DNA of 64,000 bases, from NCBI GenBank assembly GCA_025362495.1, contig JANYGI010000005.1:43428-107427 (forward strand), read 5' to 3'. The DNA comes from Byssovorax sp. (GTDB lineage: Bacteria; Myxococcota_A; Polyangia; Polyangiales; Polyangiaceae). Shown here piece after piece: positions 46,874-53,734 of this stretch (position 1 is its first letter; each line of letters begins with the position of its first letter). Below the pieces are notes generated by a model, which saw only the letters and a program-made list of their open reading frames with translations, made no database searches and was not told where the DNA came from. The position numbers were made by a program, and so were the translations under genes.

Positions 46874-47701
46874 CTACTTGGTGGGATTGGGCTTGGCCCG
46901 CTTGCGCTTCTCTATCTTCTGCTTGAGAGGCGCCTCGCCCGTTGAAGTCGGCGCACCGTGCGCGCTATCCAGCGTCGGCACGTCGGGTGGACGGTGCGGC
47001 AACATGCTGGTAGACTCAGAGGCTGGACTAATCTCCTCTACAATAATCGGAGCTCCCCACATGCGCGCAAGCAATGTGTGCCCGTTCTTAGAAATCGTGT
47101 ACCTAGAAGGCCTGCAAATGATGTGCTCCACGAGCAATCCTTCGGCGGGGGACAGAAACATCTCCGTTCGAGACACGAGTGCAGCAATGGCGGTGTCGGC
47201 AGAGCATGACACTACCCGCGCTCCCGGGTCAATCTCGCCTGCGTCACATGCCATCAGCATCGCCTGAATGCACAGCGCGAATCCTCCACCCAGAGCACCG
47301 TAGGATTGGGCGACACGTGACCACTCAGAGGTTCTCGCGTGTCCGTCATGAATCTCTTTGAACGGAAGATGCGCGGACACTACAGGGACGCCGAATGCGC
47401 GAAGCTCATCTCGCATCGATGGACTAATCCCTGCCCTAACAAGTGGGCTTGCAGGATTAGACGGATCCGCACGATACGGTCTACCGGCGGGCGGCGACAC
47501 GGCGACAACGCGAATGCTATTGTACCGAGGCTGCGGCATGAGCTCCTTCGCCGCGAAATACGGGCCCTCCCCCGTGCCAGTGAGCACGACTACGGTCGTC
47601 ACCTCGTTGAGCACGCACCACTCAAAGGACAGCCGAAGGCATTCGCGCATGTGATCGCGACCTTCGCTGTCAAAGTATGTGGTTACGATGTCGCGGCTCA
47701 T
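46874..47701 (-). CDS. Pyruvate-kinase C-domain-like cargo protein
   Basis: A 275-aa protein, third in the cargo operon. Residues about 10-215 follow the pattern of stand-alone pyruvate kinase alpha/beta (PK_C)-like proteins: RECLRLSFEWCVLNEVTTVVVLTGTG (helix then strand and TGTG), then RVVAVSPP, ELRAFGVPVVSAH, a Gly-rich LGGGFALCIQAMLMACDAG and a late SADTAIA. In that family the fold binds a small phosphorylated ligand. No kinase active site is present. A basic tail (KQKIEKRKRAKPNPTK) could bind nucleic acid. The start overlaps the upstream stop (ATGA). Function unknown; a ligand sensor in a conflict system is one inference. Confidence 0.55.
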   Translation of the reverse strand: MSRDIVTTYFDSEGRDHMRECLRLSFEWCVLNEVTTVVVLTGTGEGPYFAAKELMPQPRYNSIRVVAVSPPAGRPYRADPSNPASPLVRAGISPSMRDELRAFGVPVVSAHLPFKEIHDGHARTSEWSRVAQSYGALGGGFALCIQAMLMACDAGEIDPGARVVSCSADTAIAALVSRTEMFLSPAEGLLVEHIICRPSRYTISKNGHTLLARMWGAPIIVEEISPASESTSMLPHRPPDVPTLDSAHGAPTSTGEAPLKQKIEKRKRAKPNPTK

Positions 47702-48219
47702 CGGTTTGTCGTCCGTGTCACTGGGTAGGTTCCGTCTGTAAGGTACGCGTTGACGGCTGTTACGAAATCGATCGGAGCCATGCTTGTTGTGTTCGGGATG
47801 ACGTCGGATGCTGGCACGTGCGCCTGCGTATTCGGCCTCATGTGAACATGATGACCAAAGCCATCGTCATGGAGATCGAAAGCAAAGACGCGATCAACAT
47901 CAAGTTTCTTTAGTTTCAGAGAGTAAGTGGGGCGGTCCCACCTTGTCAAATCCACTGGCGTCATGTCATCCTCGGCAGGAATTTCATAGGCGGCTTCGCC
48001 GTCTTTCAGACGCGAATAAGTCTCGATTACAACAGTGTGTCCACTGGCAAGCTTGCGAGTGACATGCAGCTTGAGACCGCGGTATTCGCCACCCATGGAT
48101 ATAAACTGAGCGAGACTTCGATCGAAGTCGCCACCGCCGCCTTCGAGGGCAGACATAGCCTCTATCAATCCTGGAAAAAAGCGCCCCAGATAGCGCTTGG
48201 TACGTTGATCCAAAGGCAT
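47698..48219 (-). CDS. DUF6516/TumE-like cargo protein
   Basis: A 173-aa protein starting MPLDQRTKRYLGRFFPGL, placed 1 nt after the upstream stop and overlapping the downstream start by 4 nt. The C-terminal half (TYSLKLKKLDVDRVFAFDLH, then DDGFGHHVH, ending in DFVTAVNAYL) resembles DUF6516/TumE-type toxins, where a strand is followed by R-x-[FY]-x-[FY]-D and a His-rich turn. It has lower GC than the host. If the match holds, it may be a toxin-like RNase; the evidence is weak. Confidence 0.5.
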   Translation of the reverse strand: MPLDQRTKRYLGRFFPGLIEAMSALEGGGGDFDRSLAQFISMGGEYRGLKLHVTRKLASGHTVVIETYSRLKDGEAAYEIPAEDDMTPVDLTRWDRPTYSLKLKKLDVDRVFAFDLHDDGFGHHVHMRPNTQAHVPASDVIPNTTSMAPIDFVTAVNAYLTDGTYPVTRTTNR

Positions 48220-48220
48220 G

Positions 48221-48538
48221 TTAGCAATCTGCGCAACACAAAACGGCAAGGGCCGCGTCAGCGGCCCTTGGCTCGGTTTCTTCAATACACGGCGGAGGCG
48301 GTCGGTTCCTATACTCCCAACGCAAACAGTCCGTATAGACTGCGTATGCCTCTTGCCACCGCTCCACCAACTCGTCTTCTTCGTCAAGCGTCCCAGCACG
48401 CCCCATCGTGAGCAGCGTACGCCGCGCGGTTTGGGGACGGATCTGGAGCTTCGAAGCGAGTCGATATTCAAACATTTCCAGTTCGAGCGTAAGCTGCTCG
48501 AAACTCTGGATATTTTCCGGCTGGACGTCCAAGGTCAT
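48221..48538 (-). CDS. 105-aa first gene of the cargo operon
   Basis: A 105-aa acidic, helical protein (MTLDVQPENIQSFEQLTLEL). It has GGGAGGT 9 nt before the ATG. The middle, KLQIRPQTARRTLLTMGRAG, may be an HTH. The C-terminus is Pro- and Cys-containing (PPPPCIEE, VLCCADC). Its position before a TumE-like gene is where an antitoxin would sit, though no canonical antitoxin domain is seen. Confidence 0.5.
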   Translation of the reverse strand: MTLDVQPENIQSFEQLTLELEMFEYRLASKLQIRPQTARRTLLTMGRAGTLDEEDELVERWQEAYAVYTDCLRWEYRNRPPPPCIEETEPRAADAALAVLCCADC

Positions 48539-48929
48539 CGGGTCCGACCTCCCTTTGGGCGGGCGCCTGAAACCACTGTCACATCGTTCATTTTTTGTGT
48601 AGACGCTCCTGCTACTCTAACGGAGTTACCGTGAGCGTCAAGGAAGACGTCGCTGATTTTGACCTTCCGGCCGGTGACTGCTCGCGCCGAGGGCGGAGTT
48701 CACGACATGCGGATAAATTTGTCAAGAAATATTTATTCGCGTCGCGCCACTTTGTAGAGAAGCATCAGGGAGGGCACGCGCTCAGACGGGTGTAGGTGCG
48801 ACCACCGTCGCCATCCGACAAGCGCGCGGCGACGGTGGTGCTGGCAGCCGACCGACAGCGCTGAGGCAGTGGGCCGAGGTCGCGCGCGGGACGGACCTGC
48901 GGCAGGCTTCGACGTAACGCGGAGGATCG
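48539..48929. other. Spacer between the two cargo operons
   Basis: Contains the promoter region of the three-gene operon; a less GC-rich stretch around 48590-48740 includes AT-rich runs such as AAATATTTATTCG. A short plus-strand open frame here has no credible start. Nothing else seen. Confidence 0.45.
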
Positions 48930-49247
48930 CTACGGGCGAGTTCGGCGCGCTACCAATTCCCGACGCGATCGATCGTCGTGCTCATTCTGGAATGTGATAT
49001 CCACGTCGAGGATGGCCGCTCGCACCGTGCCCTTCTTCCGGCCGCGGGCGCTCCTGACGCCGACGAACGGCGGCGCGAGGTGGGGCGCGCGCTCGACCGT
49101 GGCGAGGCCGATCGCGATGAGCCCGCGCACGATGGCGGCGCGACTGTGATCGTAGGCGGTCTCTGTGAAGAGGCGCTCGCCAGTGTCGTCGAGCTTGGCG
49201 CCGAGGTCGCAGGTCACGCGGACGACCATGCGATCCATGCGCGTCAC
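48930..49247 (-). CDS. Cargo cassette B, gene 4: hypothetical
   Basis: A 105-aa protein. GTG overlaps the preceding stop (GTGA). It opens VTRMDRMVVRVTCDLGAKLD, then a helix-rich part (YDHSRAAIVRGLIAIGLATV) and a basic/acidic end. The V-R-V-T ... AAIVRGLIAIGL pattern resembles a ribbon-helix-helix layout (strand then two helices). Possibly a DNA-binding regulator. Confidence 0.5.
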   Translation of the reverse strand: MTRMDRMVVRVTCDLGAKLDDTGERLFTETAYDHSRAAIVRGLIAIGLATVERAPHLAPPFVGVRSARGRKKGTVRAAILDVDITFQNEHDDRSRRELVARRTRP

Positions 49248-49435
49248 GGTGCCTCCATGGCGGCGAGCTGCTTCTCGATCACGTCGAGCCCGGCGAGGAT
49301 ACATGCCTGGGTCGCCATCGATCGCGTGGGTTTCGCGCCGGGAGGTGCGATCCGCGGGGCGAGCGCGTCGAGTCGAGCGACGGTAGCGGCGTCCAGGCGC
49401 GTACTGACGTGGTCCAGGGACTTCGCGCCGTTCAC
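49244..49435 (-). CDS. Cargo cassette B, gene 3: RHH-like
   Basis: A 63-aa protein. It reads VSTRLDAATVARLDALAPRI then RSMATQACILAGLDVIEKQL, which fits a ribbon-helix-helix DNA-binding fold (short strand, helix, turn, helix). GTG start overlaps the previous stop by 4 nt. Such proteins are common antitoxins or plasmid/phage regulators. Confidence 0.55.
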   Translation of the reverse strand: MNGAKSLDHVSTRLDAATVARLDALAPRIAPPGAKPTRSMATQACILAGLDVIEKQLAAMEAP

Positions 49436-49665
49436 GATGCACCTCGCGGCGATGGGATCCCGCGACGACCGGCTCGGCAGAGCTGGCGCAACTCGTCGAA
49501 CGTCGCGCCCAGCTCGCGGCGAAGTTCGGCCTTCGACACCGTACGAGCACCGTGGGGCGCCGTGGCCTCGGTCGCGATGTCCCCCAACTCGTAGGCGCGC
49601 TCCATGATCGAGTTGAGCCAATCGGCCACCTCGGCGCGATCGTTGAAGTCGACGGCGCGCTTCAT
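49432..49665 (-). CDS. Cargo cassette B, gene 2: hypothetical
   Basis: A 77-aa acidic, helical protein (MKRAVDFNDRAEVADWLNSI) with KAELRRELGATFDELRQLC in the middle and a basic tail. Both ends overlap the neighbours by 4 nt. No family recognised. Confidence 0.5.
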   Translation of the reverse strand: MKRAVDFNDRAEVADWLNSIMERAYELGDIATEATAPHGARTVSKAELRRELGATFDELRQLCRAGRRGIPSPRGAS

Positions 49666-50054
49666 GAAGCACCTCCCGCCTTAACGCGGCCTTCACCGAT
49701 GCGACGGCCGCACGTGTTGCAGCGCGTGGCCTCGGAGATCGCGCCGGTCAGGATGGCCTCCACGCTGGCACCGGCCGCGCGAGCGAGGCGGATCGCGAAG
49801 GTGCCGGATGCGCGGTGCTTGCGGCTCGTGAGCACGCCGCTGATCGTGTCAGCGGGCACGCCCATCACCTCGGCGAGTACAGCGTTCCCACCGTAGGCGC
49901 GCGCGGTGTTGCGGACAGCGGCGCGCACGTGGCGCACCTCTTCGTCGGAGAGAACGAGCGCGGGCGACGGACGCGGACGGCGCCCCTTGGACGAGCCTGA
50001 ACCTTGGCCCTCGGGACGAGGGTGGACGAGAATGAGCACGTTGACCTCGGGCAA
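49662..50054 (-). CDS. Cargo cassette B, gene 1: HTH protein with Zn-ribbon-like end
   Basis: A 130-aa protein. Residues about 35-105 look like an XRE/Cro-type HTH (RAYGGNAVLAEVMGVPADTI, GVLTSRKHRASGTFAIRLAR). The C-terminus has a CNTCG pair that might bind Zn. The start is TTG at 50054 or GTG at 50039; the first 30 residues are low-complexity. Promoter-proximal and 126 nt from the right end, so it may regulate the element. Confidence 0.55.
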   Translation of the reverse strand: MPEVNVLILVHPRPEGQGSGSSKGRRPRPSPALVLSDEEVRHVRAAVRNTARAYGGNAVLAEVMGVPADTISGVLTSRKHRASGTFAIRLARAAGASVEAILTGAISEATRCNTCGRRIGEGRVKAGGAS

Positions 50055-50140
50055 TCGGGGTTGACCACGAGGGACGGGCGCTTGCAGGCGTCGCGTTCCT
50101 CACTTGTGCCCGGTGACTCTAGCCGCGAAATAAGCCCGCT

Positions 50141-50156
50141 TTTCAAATTGGGTCAC
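50141..50156 (+). repeat. Right subterminal motif TTTCAAATTGGGTCAC
   Basis: Direct (not inverted) partner of the left subterminal motif. Confidence 0.55.
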
Positions 50157-50167
50157 TTGAGGTCAAC

Positions 50168-50180
50168 TTAGGACACTACC
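50168..50180 (-). repeat. Right terminal inverted repeat
   Basis: TTAGGACACTACC, the inverted copy of the left terminus. Confidence 0.85.
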
Positions 50181-50188
50181 GACGCCTC
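50181..50188. repeat. Right target-site duplication GACGCCTC
   Basis: Matches the left duplication exactly. Removing the element joins the flanks into a continuous repeat-type reading frame. Confidence 0.85.
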
Positions 50189-50360
50189 GCCGCGCAGCTC
50201 CGGGAGCTGACGATGGGAGACGGAAGGGTCCGGCGGCGGGTCCCGGAGCTGCGGCGGGGAGGCTCGCGGCTCCCGCCGCAGCTCCGGGAGCCGCGAGGGG
50301 ATGGCTGGAGGCTCCGGGCGCAGCCCCCGGAACTGCGACAGGAAGGCAAAGAGCCTCGGC
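50189..50360. repeat. 42-bp minisatellite, four copies
   Basis: The word GCAGCTCCGGGAGCTG or a close variant recurs at 50194, 50236, 50278 and 50320, an exact 42-bp period. Each word contains a short palindrome (AGCTCCGGGAGCT in copy 1). On the plus strand the period is in frame and gives 14-residue units of the type R-L-x-x-Q-L-R-E-x; on the minus strand it gives Ala/Pro-rich units. No gene start can be assigned. Confidence 0.75.
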
Positions 50361-50478
50361 TATATCTCTCCCGGCGCGTGGTGACGCCGATTGGGAGGCC
50401 CGGACGAGCCAGCCCCAGAGCTGCGGACTTGACGCATTGACAGCCGCATCGATGTTGTGATTGCGTGTTCTTGGCTTC

Positions 50479-50658
50479 ATGAGAACAAAGACGCTCCGCT
50501 GGAACACTGCAATCGGAGTGCTGCTCTTCGGCGCCTTGATCGTATCGTTCGTATACGTCACCAACTGCTCGTGTAACCGACACGGCCCCAGCGCCGCCGT
50601 TCGAACGTGTCCGATGCACGGGGCTCAACTACCGACGAGGGACCGTGGTGACCGTTGA
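50479..50658 (+). CDS. Small membrane-anchored hypothetical protein
   Basis: A 59-aa protein with one hydrophobic helix (TAIGVLLFGALIVSFVYV) then a short Cys-containing tail (NCSCNRHGPS, CPMHG). The CPMHG motif resembles the MHG metal-site motif seen at the ends of some heavy-metal-handling proteins. No ribosome-binding site is obvious. Confidence 0.35.
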   Translation: MRTKTLRWNTAIGVLLFGALIVSFVYVTNCSCNRHGPSAAVRTCPMHGAQLPTRDRGDR

Positions 50659-50737
50659 ATTCGATTTGTAATACCCGCTCGCTCCGAAGTCGCTGGTAAC
50701 ATCTCGCGGCGTCATCGTGCTTCGGTCGCTCGGCTCG

Positions 50738-50900
50738 CTACGCCCAGAGCGCGGCCAGATCCAGCTCCACCGCATCGAACGGCGGCGCGCGCACCACCTC
50801 GACCTCACGGTGAATCACCGCCTCGCTCCACTGCCCGCGCGCGTCGAGCGTGTACACCTCGAGCGTCTTCGCTAAGTCCCATGCGGCGTAGCGTGCGCCG
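50738..50900 (-). pseudogene. Uma2-family endonuclease remnant (C-terminus)
   Basis: The minus frame reads LAKTLEVYTLDARGQWSEAV then VVRAPPFDAVELDLAALWA and stop, the usual end of Uma2 (DUF820) PD-(D/E)XK proteins: LEVYRL...G.Y.....SP.F....LDL..L. The catalytic N-terminal part is missing, so this is debris, possibly from the same instability that attracted the neighbouring insertion. Confidence 0.5.
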
Positions 50901-51055
50901 GATCCGAGACCACGCGCAAGGGTGACGGCGCTCGGCGGCGAGCCACCGCTGCTCCTACCCTGGCGAAATGGTCCGGTCGCGCCTCACCGCGTTCCTCCGC
51001 CGTGGAGACCACGGGTCGCGAGCACCGGTGATCGGCACGGCGGCCCCGCCCGAGC

Positions 51056-52231
51056 TCACCCGAAGAGGGCCCACTCGTCTTCGAGCAACGTAATCGCCTG
51101 GCTCAGATCGACGGTCGCGTCGCGGTCCAGCCACTCTTCGGTCGCCCGCCCCGCCGCCACGCTGCCATAGCTCTGCCGCGGCAAGCGCTCGGCCAGGAGC
51201 AGCATCCATTTACCGGTGCGCTCCAGGCGAGATACCCAGTCGGTCTCCCGGTAGGCATAACCCGCCTCCTGGAGCAGCGTCTGGCCGACGCTGATCAGGC
51301 GCGCGCGCACCACGTCGGCGGGCTCGGCGCGCGACTCGATCGCCGTCCGCGTCTCGCCCAGCGTCCGCAGCACGAGGCCGACCGGCGTGCCCGGCGTGAA
51401 CGAGCCGCGCGCGGGCGTGAACGAGAGCGATCGCAGCGCGAGGAAGTACCACGCGTGCGGCGCCGTGACGCGGTAGAGGTACTCGGCGTGCGCGGCGTCC
51501 GCGACCTCCATCGCGACGCGCCAGGCGCCCTCTTCGTCGACGTCGTCGAGCTCGGGCGCCATGCCGTCGATGCGCGCGATCGCCGCCTTTTTCAGCAGCG
51601 GATCGCGCCATCCCATCGAGAGCACGCTCGTCGATTTCGCGTAGCTGCAGATCACGCGCGCCTCGGCCTCGGCCGAGACCTTGCCCGACGGATCGAGCCA
51701 CACGAAGCGACCTTCTTGCAGGTCGGCGCGGTACTCGTGCCTCGCCGCGCCGTGCTCGGCGAGGTGCCGCAGCAGCGCGTCGCCGCGCTTGACCCAGCGC
51801 TTGACCAGGCCGTCGGGCTGCACCGACTGCACGGGCTCGTCGCCCCAGTGCAGCTCCATCAGGCTCCCGTCGGTGACGGGGAGGCGCTCGCCGCTGCGGG
51901 CCAGTCGCGCTTCGGTCGACAGCTCGGGCGCGCTCACGCGCGAGGGCGGCGGCGCGGGGATCAAGCGCTTGCGGCGGAGGTCGGGCCGCGTCTTCGCCTC
52001 GTCGGGGATCAGCACCTTCACCGCGACGGCGCGCTTCGGCGCGGCGGCCTTCGCCGGCTTCGGCGCGGCGGCCTTGGCCCGCTTCGGGCGCGCCTCGACG
52101 ACGGGCGCGACGGCCCTGGCGCGCCTCGGCGGAGCGGTGATCTTCGCGCGCTTCGCGGGCGGTTTGGGCGCGGGCGCTCGGCTCTTTCCCGCCACGCCGT
52201 GTGGCGTGGGTTTGCCGCGCGGTTTCGCCAT
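51056..52231 (-). CDS. Hypothetical protein with basic Ala/Lys/Pro tail
   Basis: A 391-aa protein. The first about 75 residues are histone-H1-like (PAKRAKITAPPRRARAVAP, KAAAPKPAKAAAPK) and probably bind nucleic acid. The C-terminal 270 residues form a globular domain with RFVWLDPSGKVSAEAEARVI, STSVLSMGWRDPL and AWYFLALRSLSF. Its aromatic core pattern recalls the DUF6882/DUF6348-like group, but I am not sure. A TAGAGT hexamer lies 6 nt before the ATG. Confidence 0.65.
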   Translation of the reverse strand: MAKPRGKPTPHGVAGKSRAPAPKPPAKRAKITAPPRRARAVAPVVEARPKRAKAAAPKPAKAAAPKRAVAVKVLIPDEAKTRPDLRRKRLIPAPPPSRVSAPELSTEARLARSGERLPVTDGSLMELHWGDEPVQSVQPDGLVKRWVKRGDALLRHLAEHGAARHEYRADLQEGRFVWLDPSGKVSAEAEARVICSYAKSTSVLSMGWRDPLLKKAAIARIDGMAPELDDVDEEGAWRVAMEVADAAHAEYLYRVTAPHAWYFLALRSLSFTPARGSFTPGTPVGLVLRTLGETRTAIESRAEPADVVRARLISVGQTLLQEAGYAYRETDWVSRLERTGKWMLLLAERLPRQSYGSVAAGRATEEWLDRDATVDLSQAITLLEDEWALFG

Positions 52232-52237
52232 CCGGTC

Positions 52238-52243
52238 ACTCTA
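52238..52243 (-). promoter_or_regulatory. TAGAGT -10-like box, 6 nt before ATG 52231
   Basis: Minus-strand hexamer at leaderless spacing. Confidence 0.35.
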
Positions 52244-52338
52244 TCACCGCGAACACGGGCCGCTCCAATCGTGTCGCGCGCGAAGCGCAAAGCAGCGGGG
52301 CCTGGCAAGGGACGGGACCGGGCCGGCCGGGCCTGTGA

Positions 52339-52344
52339 TAAGCC
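52339..52344 (+). promoter_or_regulatory. TAAGCC -10-like box, 6 nt before ATG 52351
   Basis: Weaker match (TAnnnC) at the same spacing. Confidence 0.3.
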
Positions 52345-52350
52345 GCGAGA

Positions 52351-53001
52351 ATGAACGACGCCTCGAAGCCCCTCACGCTGTTCGTCGACACGTTCTGGAT
52401 CAGCCCGTACGTTTTCTCGTGCTTCGTCGCGCTGCGCGAGAAAGGCCTGGATTTCACGGTCGAACCCGTCGCGCTGCAGAGCAAGGCGCAGCACGCGCCG
52501 GCCTACCGCGATCGCACGATCACCGGCCGCGTCCCCGCGCTCCGCCACGGTGATTTCTGGCTGGCCGAGTCGCAGGCGATCGTCGAGTACCTCGACGACG
52601 CGTTCCCCGACACTCCGCGCGCGCTGCCTCGCGACGTCGAGCACCGCGCGCGCGCCCGGCAGATCATGGCGTGGATCCGCAGCGATCTGATGCCCATCCG
52701 CGAGGAGCGCTCGACCGTGACGATGTTCTACGAGCGCGCCGCAAGCCCGCTCTCCGTCGCCGGAAGCACCGCCGCGACGCAGCTCCTCCGCGTCGCCGAT
52801 CTCCTCGTCCCCGAGGGCTCGGGCTCGCTCTTCGGTGCCTGGTCGCAGGCCGACAGCGATCTCGCCTTCATGCTCCATCGCCTGCTGCTGAACGGCCACG
52901 CCGCGCCCGCGAAGGTGCGCGCCTACGCCGAGCGCGAGTGGCAGCGACCGAGCGTGCAGGAGTTCGTCAAGCACGAGCGCGGGGCTTACGTGCCCTATTG
53001 A
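52351..53001 (+). CDS. Glutathione S-transferase, YfcF-like
   Basis: A 216-aa GST. The N-terminal thioredoxin-like domain (about 8-85) contains TLFVDTFWISPYVFSCFVAL, GRVPALRHGDFWLAESQAI (cis-Pro and the E-S glutathione-binding pair) and EYLDDAFP. The C-terminal helical domain (about 95-210) has RARQIMAWIRSDLMPIREER. The W-x-S-P-Y-x-x-S start and the overall length match the YfcF subfamily, involved in oxidative-stress protection in E. coli. Cytosolic, single gene. Confidence 0.88.
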   Translation: MNDASKPLTLFVDTFWISPYVFSCFVALREKGLDFTVEPVALQSKAQHAPAYRDRTITGRVPALRHGDFWLAESQAIVEYLDDAFPDTPRALPRDVEHRARARQIMAWIRSDLMPIREERSTVTMFYERAASPLSVAGSTAATQLLRVADLLVPEGSGSLFGAWSQADSDLAFMLHRLLLNGHAAPAKVRAYAEREWQRPSVQEFVKHERGAYVPY

Positions 53002-53091
53002 CGCTCGGCGGCCCGCGTCGCTCCGGGGGCGTGGTCTGGATCGCGCGCCGTATGCGCTTCAGAAAGCGCCGCGACCGTCGTAGTGTTCCCG

Positions 53092-53730
53092 ATGGCGTCG
53101 AGCCGGAAGGTCGGCGCCGCGGCGATCACCATGGTGCCTGCTTCCATCGCCACGTATCTCTCCACGCTCCCGAACGGAGTCGCTTCGTACCCGGAGTGCT
53201 CGGTGAAGGCGTCGGTCCTTCGCCACAACGTCGCCTCGAAAGGCTTCGGTCCCGAGATCGAGCTTCCGCCGGCCGTGCGCAAGCTCGTGGACAGTCCTCC
53301 CCCGGTGACGGAGTGGATACCCGAGGTCCATTTCAACGTCGCGATGCTCGCGATTCACGAGGTCCACTTCGGCGGGCGGAGCGTCGACGAGTACCGGGCG
53401 TGGGTCTACGCGCAGAACCGCAAGCTGCTCGCCGCGCCGCTCTACCGGGTGCTCTTCGCGGTGCTCTCGCCGGAGCGGCTGCTGCGAGGGATCGAGAAGC
53501 GGTGGGGAGCGTTCCGCCGTGGCACCGAGTTCAGCGTCGTCGTCGAGGCGCCGGGTCGCGCGGAGCTCCGCATCCGCAGCCCCGCGTTCCACTACCCCGC
53601 CCCGATGACGCTGGGGATGTCGATGGCGCTGCAGGCCGGCCTCGACAGCGCCGGCGCGCGCAACTCGCTGGTGGAGGTGGTGTCGCACTCCAGCACCGAG
53701 TGCGTGTTCTCGGCGCGCTGGCAGGCGTAG
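53092..53730 (+). CDS. DUF2378 (TIGR02265) family protein
   Basis: A 212-aa protein of the Myxococcales-specific DUF2378 type. Matches are VKASVLRHNVASKGFGPEIE near the start, RVLFAVLSPERLLRGIEKRW (the LG-x-L-x-P-x-x-L-L-R region) and a basic RRGTEFSVVVEAPG strand. Function unknown; the family is expanded in myxobacteria and linked by context to regulation. ATG at 53092 is chosen, with a GTG three codons upstream. Confidence 0.7.
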   Translation: MASSRKVGAAAITMVPASIATYLSTLPNGVASYPECSVKASVLRHNVASKGFGPEIELPPAVRKLVDSPPPVTEWIPEVHFNVAMLAIHEVHFGGRSVDEYRAWVYAQNRKLLAAPLYRVLFAVLSPERLLRGIEKRWGAFRRGTEFSVVVEAPGRAELRIRSPAFHYPAPMTLGMSMALQAGLDSAGARNSLVEVVSHSSTECVFSARWQA

Positions 53731-53734
53731 CGCG

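Larger units (their letters stand above)
44896..50180. mobile_element. 5.3-kb IS1-family element with passenger genes
   Basis: The ends are perfect 13-bp inverted repeats (GGTAGTGTCCTAA) flanked by an 8-bp direct duplication, so both ends moved together in one transposition. Inside are, all on the minus strand, an 82-aa protein, a single-frame IS1-type DDE transposase, a three-gene operon and a four-gene operon. The cargo is visibly less GC-rich than the host, especially 46.9-48.6 kb, indicating foreign origin. Standard IS1 is about 0.8 kb; this is a much larger, cargo-carrying version. TIR-like fragments just upstream of the transposase start may be a former inner end. Confidence 0.85.

Noticed and set aside
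46564..46926. Plus-strand gene inside the IS spacer
   Set aside because: Basic, low-complexity translation without start signals; it overlaps the end of the PK_C-like gene.
48595..48795. Short plus-strand gene between cargo operons
   Set aside because: No ribosome-binding site or conserved pattern; it overlaps the promoter region of the minus-strand operon.
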